Shown: positions 6,456-15,310, counted from the stretch's first letter. The stretch: 33,037 nucleotides of DNA from a virus (IMGVR_UViG_3300047476_000925:1-33037); one strand, 5' to 3'. Translations and numbers: made by a program. Notes: generated from the letters alone by a model not told the origin.

Positions 6456-9176
6456 ATGCTAGAATACATCGGCTCTTCGGGCGAACTGTCTCTATTCAAT
6501 AGTGGCGACTTCGCTGTTGTTATTGACACCTCTATCGACATGGTAGTCCACTACGGATCATTTATTGACACCCTAGAGAGTGCTACCTGGGTTGCCGATG
6601 GCAAAGAGTTCCCGAGCAATATTACTGAACTAGCTGTCCAGGCATTTTCTGTAAATCTAGCATCCGAGCCATTGACTGCTGGTGCTGCTCGTATGTATAC
6701 CATTCCTGGTGGCGTTCAAGCTGAAGCTAAAAAAGCTCTTGCTTGGCGTAAAGAAGAAAAGCGCGGTGGAACTCCGGTAGGTATTAACACCGCTCGCACT
6801 CTTGCAAAGGGTGGCCAGATCGGCATTGAAAAGATTCGCCACATTGCTAAGTACTTCCCTCGTCATGAGGTAGACAAGCAGGGTAAGGGCTGGAAGCCTG
6901 GAACATCTGCATTCCCTTCTAATGGTCGCATCGCTTGGGCGCTTTGGGGTGGAGACGCTGCATGGCGTTGGGCTGAAGCAATCGTAGAGCGCGAAAACAA
7001 GAAAGCCCTATCGGCTAGCGGTTATGCTATCGAAGAAGCATATTCTGGTAGCAAACGTACTAATGAATTTAAGATTGCTCATGAGCTGGATGTCAACGTA
7101 GGCCCCGAGTTCCTTGCCCGTGTTCGTCACGATGGTTCTGGTATTGACCGACTATATAAAATTGAAATTGAAGGCGACGTATATGTCTGGGACGACTGCT
7201 GCTGGGATTCTCTAGGGCACGTTGACGGAGACATCTACACCTATGACGCCGCACTAGATGATGTCTATGACACCTGCGAAAAGACTCACGTAATCATTGA
7301 CCCTAGCTCTGCTATTATCATTGCTTCACAGCTGGACAAAAATCCAATGCTGCCAGTTGCCCTTGAAATGGTAAACCCCGAAGAAGCTCAGCTAGTAGCC
7401 AACGCTATGGAAGAGGTTGACTGGACCTTAGTCGAGAGAGCACTATCTGCAGCTGCCGAGCCTTCAGGCTCCATCAACCCAAATGACAAAGTAGATACTC
7501 CAGCTGAAAAAGCTCAGCGTGCTACTAAGCAAATTAGAAACGCTATGGGAGAATTTGCCAAAGCTGGACAAAGAGTAGCAGTAGCTGGCGACACCGCTAG
7601 AGGCAGCGGTATTGTCGATTCAGTAAACAGTGAAACTGGAACAGCCGTTGTTAAGCTGGACTCCGGTAGAAGTATTGAAGTAGATACTAAGCACCTAGTT
7701 CCAGAGGATAGAGCAACTAATCGTCCAAACGCTACTCGGGTTAACGACTACGAATCTGGTCCGATTGATACTTCAGGAATCCTAGGTGAGCCTAGAACTC
7801 CTATTAATAAGCCTCTAGCTCACCTGCCGGGAACCCTACCTCCGCTAAACGATAAAGAACTTAAAACACTGCTAAATGACTTTGGCAAATACGTAGAAAA
7901 CATGCGTAAATCCTATAAGCCAAGTAGTGCAGCTGACAAAAAGAACGCTACTCAGAAATGGGGAGTTACTAAGTTTGCTGGAGAGAACTCGATCACCGCT
8001 GCAGCAGATGAGGCTAAACCAGAGCTGACTCCAGACACTTCAGATGTAACCCCCAAGTATCTAGCGATCGTTATGCGTGAAGACCCACAAGCGGTAATGG
8101 ATTTGGTAGCCATCGTGCCTGCAAGTGCAACTTCAACAGAGCCTACAACCTATAAGCGTAAAGATGGCCAGTGGGTATACGACGCTCAAGTTTTGATGGA
8201 TCTAAAATCAGCAACTCCACCAGATGTAATTGAACTAGAGGGTGAATACCTAAACGATGTTCTTAAGCAAGTAGACGGCACTAAAGAAATTACTGCCAGC
8301 GCGCAACTTGCAGCACTACTAGACAACGATCTGATCTCGCTAGTTGCTAGTCTTTCAGCTGCAGGTGGTCTGGATCGTAATCGTGGCAATGCCGAAGAAC
8401 TTAGACGTTATTGGACAGTAGGTGAAGGTGCCGCTAAGATCCGCTGGGGAACTCCTGGCGACTGGACTCGTTGCGTTCGTAACCTTTCAAAGTACATGGG
8501 ACCTCGTGCGAAGGGCTACTGCCAGCTTCGCCACAAGGAAGCCACTGGCATCTACACTGGTGACTCAAAGAACCCAGGTAACGACTTCTCTATCGAAGAG
8601 TTTGATAACTCAATGATTGAGCACTCCGTATTGGCTGCCCGCGCCGCAGATGCGAAAAGCCGATTCACTGGAATCGTCGCTGGTGCCGGTGAAACTGGAG
8701 CTAAATTCTCTATCCCGTTGCTGATCCCAGAAGAGCTGGAGTCTGGCGATGGTCGTAAATTTAAGGCTGACGCCATTGAAATCCGTGAGCTTCCACTGCC
8801 ACTAATGTGGCAGATTAAGACTGGCGAAGGTCATAATGGTTCGGTTGTTGTTGGACGCATCGACCACATGGAGAGAACTGAAAATGGTATTGGAAACGCC
8901 TACGGTGTATTCGATACTGGAGCATATGGCCAGGAAGCTGAACGACTAGTTCGTAATGGATTTATTCGCGGTGTATCAGCGGACCTTGACCAGTTCGAGG
9001 CTAAAGAGGATAAGCCAGAAGTTACAGAGAATGCCGAGGGTCCAGAGGAAATCGGCAAACAAAAACTTACCATTAATCACGCCCGTGTAATGGCTGCTAC
9101 AATTGTAGCTAAGCCTGCATTCCAAGAATGTACAATCTTTATTGACGAGGGCGAACCAGATACCCAGGAGTATTAA
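6456..9176 (+). CDS. Multidomain head maturation protease
   Basis: This 906 aa protein starts at ATG 6456 behind AGGAA. Residues about 76-185 form a block (ARTLAKGGQIGIEKIRHIAK, then FPRHEVDKQGKGWKPG and GRIAWALWGGDAAWRWAE) that I know from many phage head-region proteins. A KOW-like stretch follows near 370-415 (VVKLDSGRSIEVDTKHLVPE). Residues about 641-705 (RRYWTVGEGAAKIRWGTPGD, GPRAKGYCQLRHKEATG) form another actinophage-type block. The C-terminus, about 746-898, looks like a prohead protease: LPLPLMWQ, GEGHNGSVVVGRID with H793, and FIRGVSADLDQF with S841 as likely catalytic pair. It would cleave scaffold or capsid extensions during head maturation. It is much longer than the usual 200-300 aa protease, so it probably also acts as scaffold or is self-processed. 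Confidence 0.7.
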   Translation: MLEYIGSSGELSLFNSGDFAVVIDTSIDMVVHYGSFIDTLESATWVADGKEFPSNITELAVQAFSVNLASEPLTAGAARMYTIPGGVQAEAKKALAWRKEEKRGGTPVGINTARTLAKGGQIGIEKIRHIAKYFPRHEVDKQGKGWKPGTSAFPSNGRIAWALWGGDAAWRWAEAIVERENKKALSASGYAIEEAYSGSKRTNEFKIAHELDVNVGPEFLARVRHDGSGIDRLYKIEIEGDVYVWDDCCWDSLGHVDGDIYTYDAALDDVYDTCEKTHVIIDPSSAIIIASQLDKNPMLPVALEMVNPEEAQLVANAMEEVDWTLVERALSAAAEPSGSINPNDKVDTPAEKAQRATKQIRNAMGEFAKAGQRVAVAGDTARGSGIVDSVNSETGTAVVKLDSGRSIEVDTKHLVPEDRATNRPNATRVNDYESGPIDTSGILGEPRTPINKPLAHLPGTLPPLNDKELKTLLNDFGKYVENMRKSYKPSSAADKKNATQKWGVTKFAGENSITAAADEAKPELTPDTSDVTPKYLAIVMREDPQAVMDLVAIVPASATSTEPTTYKRKDGQWVYDAQVLMDLKSATPPDVIELEGEYLNDVLKQVDGTKEITASAQLAALLDNDLISLVASLSAAGGLDRNRGNAEELRRYWTVGEGAAKIRWGTPGDWTRCVRNLSKYMGPRAKGYCQLRHKEATGIYTGDSKNPGNDFSIEEFDNSMIEHSVLAARAADAKSRFTGIVAGAGETGAKFSIPLLIPEELESGDGRKFKADAIEIRELPLPLMWQIKTGEGHNGSVVVGRIDHMERTENGIGNAYGVFDTGAYGQEAERLVRNGFIRGVSADLDQFEAKEDKPEVTENAEGPEEIGKQKLTINHARVMAATIVAKPAFQECTIFIDEGEPDTQEY

Positions 9177-10967
9177 ATGATCCCGCAAGATGGCATCTAT
9201 GAAGAGTCTGTCGACTCAACCCTGGTGGAGACAATCGTTGCTTCTGGATTTCTTGAATCAGAGATTCCACTGACTCCGCCAACAGACTGGTTCTCTAACC
9301 CTAATTTGAACAAGGCTACCCCTTTAACTATTGACCCAAATGGCCGCGTTTACGGACATATTGCAGCTTGGCATGTGAACCATATTGGTATGCCTCGCTC
9401 TACCCGTCCACCACGCTCAAAGAGCAAGTACTCATACTTCCACACTGGTGTAGTTCGCACCGATTCAGGTAAAGATATGCCGGTTGGTCAGCTAACCCTT
9501 GCTGGCGGTCACGCTAATCTAAACGCTAGCGCGGCTCAGGCTGCAAAGCACTACGACGACACTGCATCTGCAATTGCTGATGTCCACGCAGGTGAAGATG
9601 ACTATGGCATTTGGGTAGCAGGTTGCTTACGTCCAGATGCTACCGAGTCTCAGATTCGCGCACTACGCGCATCCGCCCCTTCAGGTGACTGGCGTCCAAT
9701 CAACGGACAGCTTGAGCTTGTTGCAGTTTGCCAGGTTAACGTTCCAGGATTCCCTATCGCCCGTGCCCTAGTTGCATCGGGTAAGGTTATGGCTCTTGTT
9801 GCAGCGGGTGCAAACTACATGGCAGTAATGCGTAGTGAACCTGTGATCGCTCTAGCTACTAAGGCTCAGCTTCTAGGCGACCTAAGTGCATCGGCTCCTA
9901 ACCTTAAAACAAAAGCTCGTGCTGCTAAAAAGGCACTAAAAAAGAGGAACCTAGAGACTCTAAGCTCTACCGTGAATTCTCTAAAAGAGCGCGCACTTAT
10001 TGCTTCTGCTGTCACCGAGCTAGCTAAGTTCTCCGATGAAGAGCGCGAGAAGCTTGCTGATAAGGGACTTGCTCTTCCGGATGGCTCGTACCCTATCCGT
10101 AACGAGCAGGATCTACGTAACGCTATTAGTGCTTACGGTCGCTCTAAGCCTCAGGATCGAGTCAAAGTTCGCAAGCATATTATGAAGCGTGCTCGTTCTC
10201 TCCGTAAGGGATACCTGATCCCAGATGAGTGGGGCACAGCAGCGTCAACCGAGGCATCAACTATTCTCGCATCGATGAGATCTCGTATTGCTACTTTCGC
10301 TGACGAGAAAAAAGAGATCTCAGATGCTGATCTAGAAGAGCTTAAGAAGACTAAAGCAGAAGCTGACAAGCAGACTGAAGAAGAAATTCAAGTTGCCGAG
10401 GATATCCGTACTGGTAAGACTACAGCTAAGGAAATCTATGATGAAGAGGGTAAAAGCAAGTTCATCTCTGGTGTAAACCAGCCTCGTGATGCTAAGGGTA
10501 AATACCGTAAGGTTCTTGCTCGTCTCAAGCAGGATCTAGGTGTTGCCGGACTTCAGGATGCATTGAAAAAGGCAGAAGAAGCCGAGAACATGGACTTTGC
10601 TGGTAACTACGTAAACTCGGCAGAGGCTAGCGGTCAGCTACTAGACATGATTGATCGTCTAGATGTCAAAGCCCTGAACCCTAAGGCCTTAGAGAACGTG
10701 CGCCTTACTGCTGCAGAGCTTGGCAAGACAATTGCCAACCTACCGTTCGCATTCGGAAATGAATCGGACAAACTTAGATTTAGCGATCTACCCGCTGGAC
10801 TCAAGGATCTCATCGACCAGATGATTACTAGAGTTGAAGCAAAGATCGGTAAAGAGGACGCGGCTATTGCTACGCAAGAGCTTAAGTCCTACATGTCCGG
10901 AGCGGACGTTTATTCTCAGGCTGAAGTTCAGTCTCAGATGGCTAAGCTGCTCCGACTCCTTACCTAA
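9177..10967 (+). CDS. Head assembly protein with GRVYGH-type domain and DUF6582-like domain
   Basis: This 596 aa protein begins directly after the TAA of the maturation protease and in the same frame; AGGAG six bases before the ATG supports real initiation. Residues about 38-218 hold an actinophage domain with NGRVYGHIAAWHVNHIG, HYDDTASAIADVHAGEDDYG, APSGDWRPINGQLELVAV and VNVPGFPIARALV. Residues about 285-352 (EKLADKGLALPDGSYPIRNE, RKHIMKRARSLRKGYLIPDE) resemble DUF6582, seen in many phage proteins. The last 230 residues are charged and helical, suited to a scaffold or internal head role. In related phages I recall this domain near the capsid protease, so the pair may be the two halves of one ancestral fusion. 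Catalytic activity is not evident. Confidence 0.65.
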   Translation: MIPQDGIYEESVDSTLVETIVASGFLESEIPLTPPTDWFSNPNLNKATPLTIDPNGRVYGHIAAWHVNHIGMPRSTRPPRSKSKYSYFHTGVVRTDSGKDMPVGQLTLAGGHANLNASAAQAAKHYDDTASAIADVHAGEDDYGIWVAGCLRPDATESQIRALRASAPSGDWRPINGQLELVAVCQVNVPGFPIARALVASGKVMALVAAGANYMAVMRSEPVIALATKAQLLGDLSASAPNLKTKARAAKKALKKRNLETLSSTVNSLKERALIASAVTELAKFSDEEREKLADKGLALPDGSYPIRNEQDLRNAISAYGRSKPQDRVKVRKHIMKRARSLRKGYLIPDEWGTAASTEASTILASMRSRIATFADEKKEISDADLEELKKTKAEADKQTEEEIQVAEDIRTGKTTAKEIYDEEGKSKFISGVNQPRDAKGKYRKVLARLKQDLGVAGLQDALKKAEEAENMDFAGNYVNSAEASGQLLDMIDRLDVKALNPKALENVRLTAAELGKTIANLPFAFGNESDKLRFSDLPAGLKDLIDQMITRVEAKIGKEDAAIATQELKSYMSGADVYSQAEVQSQMAKLLRLLT

Positions 10968-11064
10968 AAAGTAAGGTAAAATTAGTGATAGGTGGAGCGC
11001 CTCGCACACGCATGTGAGAGTCCCTCGCCTTGACTGTTCACCGACATGCACAACCGTGTATGTC
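10958..11064 (+). promoter_or_regulatory. Structured leader of the capsid gene (three tandem hairpins)
   Basis: The 122-base gap before the capsid start holds consecutive inverted repeats. The first is CCTTAC/GTAAGG at 10958-10976, overlapping the previous stop. The second is CTCGCACA/TGTGAGAG at 11001-11020 with one mismatch and a four-base loop. The third is GACATGCAC/GTGTATGTC at 11043-11064, nine pairs with one G:U. None is followed by a T-run, so they are more likely mRNA structures than terminators. TTGACT at 11030-11035 could be a -35 box, but I see no -10 at normal spacing. Confidence 0.5.
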
Positions 11065-11089
11065 AAAAATAACTGGCCTAGGAGGTACA

Positions 11090-13180
11090 GTGTACGACCA
11101 GATTAAGACTCAGCTTGATACTATCGCTGAGCTTGGTGACGAGCAAGTCGCCGAGCTACAGGCAGATATTATCAGCCAGTTTGAAATGGTTGAGGGTGAA
11201 GACCCGACTCCTGAAACAGTTGATGCTATGACGTCTCTTGCAGACTCTCTTGACATCGTGAAGGGTGAGCTGGCTCGTCGAGAGGCACTTGCCGAAGAGC
11301 TAGCAGCCCGTGCGGCTGAGGCTACTGCCCGTGTTAAGGGTAGTGCTGAAGAGACCGGAGAGGAAATGGCTATGGATGAGCCTACTAACGAAGAACTTCC
11401 TGTAGAGGAAGTACCTGCGGAGGAAGCTCCAGTAGAAGAAGCCCCAGTGGAAACTGAGGAAGCTCCTGCTGAAGAAGCCAAAGAGACCGAGGAAGAGGAC
11501 GAGGAGAAGAAGGCTATGAAAGCTTCTGCCGAGACCCCAGCCGAGGAAGCATCAATTGATCAGGAATCAGATTCTGAGCTATCAACCGACGAATCAGTAG
11601 AAGAAATTACTGAAGAAACCATCACTGCAGACGCATCTGTTGAAGAAGTTGTTGCTGAAGTTGTAGAGGAAGCAGCTGTTGAAGCTGAAGTCCCTGCTGC
11701 TGAAGTAGCCGCTGAAGAAACTGTTGCTGAAGTAGCAGTCGAAGCTGAAGCAGCTGTAGCGGAAGAAACCGCTGTAGTTGAGGCAGTGGAAGGTTCTGAA
11801 GCTTCTGCTGAAGAAACCACTCTAGAAACATCACCTATCGCTGAAGAGATTCAGCAGGAAGAGCAGGCAACTGTGACCGCATCAGCAGAAGGAATCATCG
11901 AGGTTCCAGCTGACCGTCAGCCTGTAGTTCAGGTAACAGAATCAGCACCAGTAGTGGCAATCACCGCTGGCGCAGACATTCCTGGCTACACCGCAGGCAG
12001 CACCATCAACGATATGAACGAAGTAGCTCAGGCTATGGAAAAGCGTATCCACTCACTACGCCGTGTTAACGGTGGCGACGGAGAGCAGCACATTGTTGCA
12101 TCTATCACCACTCAGTTTGACGAGGCACGCACCCTAACTACCGATGCAGAGGCTAACTCAGCTAAGATCTCAGCTTTCGCGGCTGACTCTCAGGCTCTTG
12201 TTGCTTCTGGTGGTCACGGTGCTCCTTTCGAAGTTAAGTACGACATCTTCGGTCTTGGTTCAACCACTGCCCGTCCTGTTCGTGACTCACTTCCTAAGTT
12301 CCAGGCAGACCGTGGCGGTATCCGCTTCGTAACTCCTCCATCATTTGCTTCAGGCGACTACGCTGACGCTGTTGGTGTATGGACTGCTGCAAACGATTCA
12401 GCTGAGACTCCTTCTCCTTCGACCAAGGCATCTCTAACTGTTTCTGCTGCTGCAGAACTAACTGCAACCACTGACGCTGTAACCCTACAGCTACAGTTCG
12501 GTAACTTGATGACCCGTGCATACCCAGAGCTAATCGCTCGCCACAACGAGCTAGCTCTTGTACAGCACGCTCGCGAGGCAGAGCAGAACCTACTAACCAA
12601 GATTGGTGACGCTTCAACCGCTGTTACCACTTCTTCGCTAATCGGTTTTGGTCGCGACTTCCTAGTTCAGATCCGCCGTGCAGCAGTTGCTTACCGTTCA
12701 CGTCACCGTATCGACGCTGGTACTCAGCTAAAGGCTATCGTGCCTGACTGGGTTATCGATGCAATGGCAGCTGACTTGACTCTATCAATGCCAGGCGATG
12801 GTACCATCGCTCTGTCAAAGGCAGAGATCGAGGGCTACCTAGCTAACAGCAACGTAACTCTAGTTGCATCTCCAGATGCAACTCCATTTGGTGCACAGGG
12901 TGCTACCTCACTAGTTGAGTTCTTTGACTCATTCGTGTGGTACATCTTCGCTGAGGGAACATTCTTGTTCCTTGACGGTGGAACCCTTGACCTCGGAATT
13001 ATCCGCGACTCATCTCTAGTTGGCACCAACGACTACAAGATGTTCGTTGAGACCTTCGAAGGTGTAGCAAAGGTTGGTATTGAGTCATTGAAGATTACTT
13101 CAACCATCTCAATCAACGGTGTTGCTGCAGCACTTCGTGACACCACTGGTGGCGCTACTGCCGCTGCTGTAGAGTACTAA
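11090..13180 (+). CDS. Major capsid protein with long acidic N-terminal extension
   Basis: I set the start at GTG 11090, five bases behind AGGAGG; an upstream in-frame TTG at 11030 has no such site. The 696 aa product divides in two. Residues 1-90 form a helical, coiled-coil-like segment; residues about 90-265 are low-complexity Glu/Ala/Val (PAEEAPVEEAPVETEEAPAE). From about residue 291 (ITAGADIPGYTAGS) the HK97-fold capsid core begins, a junction typical of actinophage capsid proteins. Later segments such as TRAYPELIARHNELALVQHA and LKAIVPDWVIDAMAADL match capsid-core patterns. The extension is far longer than the roughly 100-residue delta domain of HK97 and probably works as fused scaffold removed by the maturation protease. 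Cleavage near residue 290 is inference. Confidence 0.85.
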   Translation: MYDQIKTQLDTIAELGDEQVAELQADIISQFEMVEGEDPTPETVDAMTSLADSLDIVKGELARREALAEELAARAAEATARVKGSAEETGEEMAMDEPTNEELPVEEVPAEEAPVEEAPVETEEAPAEEAKETEEEDEEKKAMKASAETPAEEASIDQESDSELSTDESVEEITEETITADASVEEVVAEVVEEAAVEAEVPAAEVAAEETVAEVAVEAEAAVAEETAVVEAVEGSEASAEETTLETSPIAEEIQQEEQATVTASAEGIIEVPADRQPVVQVTESAPVVAITAGADIPGYTAGSTINDMNEVAQAMEKRIHSLRRVNGGDGEQHIVASITTQFDEARTLTTDAEANSAKISAFAADSQALVASGGHGAPFEVKYDIFGLGSTTARPVRDSLPKFQADRGGIRFVTPPSFASGDYADAVGVWTAANDSAETPSPSTKASLTVSAAAELTATTDAVTLQLQFGNLMTRAYPELIARHNELALVQHAREAEQNLLTKIGDASTAVTTSSLIGFGRDFLVQIRRAAVAYRSRHRIDAGTQLKAIVPDWVIDAMAADLTLSMPGDGTIALSKAEIEGYLANSNVTLVASPDATPFGAQGATSLVEFFDSFVWYIFAEGTFLFLDGGTLDLGIIRDSSLVGTNDYKMFVETFEGVAKVGIESLKITSTISINGVAAALRDTTGGATAAAVEY

Positions 13181-13215
13181 AAACTCTCGGCTACAAATAG
13201 TAGCAATCTCGTTGA

Positions 13216-13241
13216 GGGGGAGTCAGGTAACTGGCTCCCCC
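13216..13241 (+). terminator. Strong hairpin after the capsid gene
   Basis: GGGGGAGTCA and TGGCTCCCCC form a ten-pair stem (one G:U) around loop GGTAAC, 35 bases after the capsid stop. There is no T-run behind it (AATACGAAAC), so it is an imperfect intrinsic terminator. It may act as a partial terminator or as a 3' stabiliser for the capsid mRNA. Confidence 0.5.
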
Positions 13242-13284
13242 AATACGAAACACATAAGACTTTAATTATTTAAGGAACCTACAA

Positions 13285-14160
13285 ATGGCTTTCACAAAGA
13301 CTGGTGTTGTAACAGCACCTAAGATTGTGCCTTCTGCATTCGGCCTACTTGCCGTAGTCAAGCCTGAAAATGGTCCATCAGAGGACCAGTGGGTCCGTGG
13401 ATTCTCACAAGAGTGGGAAACAACCCTTTATTCAGCAACTAACTGGGACGATACCGACTCAACTGACGGCGAAGTCGTAGCTGCTGGCACACCAACTTAC
13501 TACACAGAAATCAAGCCTTGGTTTATCGAGGCTGAAGAACTACGCTCTGCCATGGGCTTCAACGGCCTTGACCGCATCGAGCGTCTAAAGCGCCAGCTTG
13601 AAGGTGTAACCCAGCACGCTATGGAAGTAGAGCTTTGGGATGGTGCTGTTCGCAAGGGTGAATCGCACGCAAACGTTGCCCTTTCAGATGCATCTGCAAC
13701 TATTCTTAATTCAGGTAATGCTCTTTCACCCCGTCGTGCACTTGCTCTTCTAGAGCACGAAATTGGCTTGGCTTCAGATGGTGGCGAGCAGGGCATCATC
13801 CACATGACTCGCGACGTTGCAGCCCTACTTGCTAGCAACTCAAACATGCTTTTTCACGAAGCTGGCAAAGAACACCTACAAACACTAGGTGGTACCCCAG
13901 TTATCGTTGGTTCAGGATATACAGGAACTGGACCAGATGGAGCAACTGGAGCTACGGCAACAGCTGCTAACAAATGGATTTACGCCACCGGCACCGTCAA
14001 GACTTATGTTGGCGATGTTGATGTCGTGAACGACAATCTTGCGCAAGCGTACGATGTGTCGGGTAATGCGAATGACATGCGTCTCAAGGCAATCCGCCCA
14101 GCTGCGGCTTACTTTGATACATCAATCCACCTAGCTATTAGAGTAGATCTAACAGCGTAA
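13285..14160 (+). CDS. Second capsid-like or minor head protein
   Basis: This 291 aa protein starts at ATG 13285 behind AAGGAA. It contains KPWFIEAEELRSAMGFNGLD, EVELWDGAVRKGES and a stretch GIIHMTRDVAALLAS followed by LGGTPVIVGSGYTGTGPDG, WIYATGTVKTYVGDVDVVND and a C-terminal AAYFDTSIHLAIRVDL. The order (helical spine-like segment, a Gly-rich GTPVIVG loop, then beta strands) looks like an HK97-type capsid core without the extension. It follows the capsid gene immediately. It could be a pentamer or minor capsid protein, or a head-completion protein. I am fairly sure it is a virion protein and unsure of its exact place. Confidence 0.5.
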   Translation: MAFTKTGVVTAPKIVPSAFGLLAVVKPENGPSEDQWVRGFSQEWETTLYSATNWDDTDSTDGEVVAAGTPTYYTEIKPWFIEAEELRSAMGFNGLDRIERLKRQLEGVTQHAMEVELWDGAVRKGESHANVALSDASATILNSGNALSPRRALALLEHEIGLASDGGEQGIIHMTRDVAALLASNSNMLFHEAGKEHLQTLGGTPVIVGSGYTGTGPDGATGATATAANKWIYATGTVKTYVGDVDVVNDNLAQAYDVSGNANDMRLKAIRPAAAYFDTSIHLAIRVDLTA

Positions 14161-14179
14161 TAACAAGGAGAATAGCTAT

Positions 14180-15310
14180 ATGGCTACTCAAGAATATGCA
14201 GCTAGCATCCAGGGTGTGTCAATTCGTGTCACCCGCTTGGACTCTGCTGGCAACCTGCTAACCGGCCCGGCCGATAGCTACACAACCTCTGCTTTCATGC
14301 GTATCTCATTTACCCCTGAGTACGAAGAGGGCGATGAAATCACTGAAAAGGGTGCAAACGGTGTTGTATGTGTAACATACAAGGCTCCAGACACTCTAAA
14401 GCGCATCACCATGGAGCTTGCAATCTGTGAGCCAGACCCAGAGCTTTCTGCTCTTCTATCTGGTGGTCTTCTACTTCGCAAGAACGTAGGTACCTCTGGA
14501 AATACAGACATTAAGTCAGTCGGTTGGGCTGCTCCTGGTGTTGGCGATGACCCTGCTGGTAACGGTGTTGCGATCGAAGCTTGGTCACACGCTGTTAAGG
14601 ATGGAAAGCGCGGCGGCGCGCTACCTTACTTCCACTGGATCTTCCCTTACGCTAAGTTCCGTCAGTCTGGTGACCGCGTTATTGAAAACGGTCTAATGGC
14701 TAACACCTTCGAGGGCTACGGTCTTGGAAACCCATCATTCCAGTCAGGTATTGATGGCCGCTGGGAATTCCCGGTTGCTGCAGAGCGTCCATACGCTTAC
14801 GCACGCACTTCATGGGCTCCAACAGGTCTATCAGGATTCTACACTTGGACTGACAACGCTACTGACCAGGTTGTATTCACTTCAACCACTGCTAAGGAGC
14901 CTACAACTAAGAACGTTACCAAGGCATCTGCTACTGTAGTTGACCACACTGGTGTTCTTACCTTCTCAGCTGCTCACAACATTGCTGTTGGTGACGTTAT
15001 TTACATCCAGAACATCAGTTCTGCATTGAATGGCACCCAGACTGTTACTGCTGTAACCACCACCTCGCCTTACACTGTTGAATTCGAAAATGAGACTGCA
15101 ATCACTGCTGACATTGCCGAGTTCACCATCACAAGCACAGGTGCTCGCGTTACTGTAACTAACTCTGTAACTGAGAGCCACCCAGCTCCGATTGCTTCAA
15201 CCACTACTCAGATCGGTGCTGGTGGCGACACCTTCAACGTTCCAGGTAACATCAACTACAACGCTGATGCTGCAATCGACAACATTATTGCTGCTAACGA
15301 AATCGGTTAA
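14180..15310 (+). CDS. Probable major tail (tube) protein
   Basis: The ATG at 14180 has AAGGAG in front. The N-terminal part of this 376 aa protein (SIQGVSIRVTRLDSAGNLL, MRISFTPEYEEGDEITEKGA, LKRITMELAICEPDPELSAL) resembles actinophage tail tube proteins as I remember them. The middle has aromatic-rich strands (LPYFHWIFPYAKFRQSGDRV). Residues about 244-325 hold a beta-rich module (AAHNIAVGDVIYIQNIS, LNGTQTVTAV) found again in three other tail proteins of this window, so it is probably a surface-exposed addition. Its place ahead of the neck genes is unusual for a tube protein, which normally sits just before the chaperones; a head decoration protein is the main alternative. Confidence 0.55.
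   Translation: MATQEYAASIQGVSIRVTRLDSAGNLLTGPADSYTTSAFMRISFTPEYEEGDEITEKGANGVVCVTYKAPDTLKRITMELAICEPDPELSALLSGGLLLRKNVGTSGNTDIKSVGWAAPGVGDDPAGNGVAIEAWSHAVKDGKRGGALPYFHWIFPYAKFRQSGDRVIENGLMANTFEGYGLGNPSFQSGIDGRWEFPVAAERPYAYARTSWAPTGLSGFYTWTDNATDQVVFTSTTAKEPTTKNVTKASATVVDHTGVLTFSAAHNIAVGDVIYIQNISSALNGTQTVTAVTTTSPYTVEFENETAITADIAEFTITSTGARVTVTNSVTESHPAPIASTTTQIGAGGDTFNVPGNINYNADAAIDNIIAANEIG

Noticed and set aside
11030-11062. TTGACT promoter before the capsid gene
   Set aside because: No -10-like hexamer at 16-18 bases; the nearest candidate is over 20 bases away.
11030-11089. TTG start for the capsid gene
   Set aside because: It lies in the hairpin-rich leader without a ribosome-binding site; GTG 11090 has AGGAGG.
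11110-11834. Minus-strand Ser/Ala-rich and Leu/Gln-rich open frames
   Set aside because: They mirror the Glu/Ala/Val-rich capsid extension and have no start signal or family resemblance.
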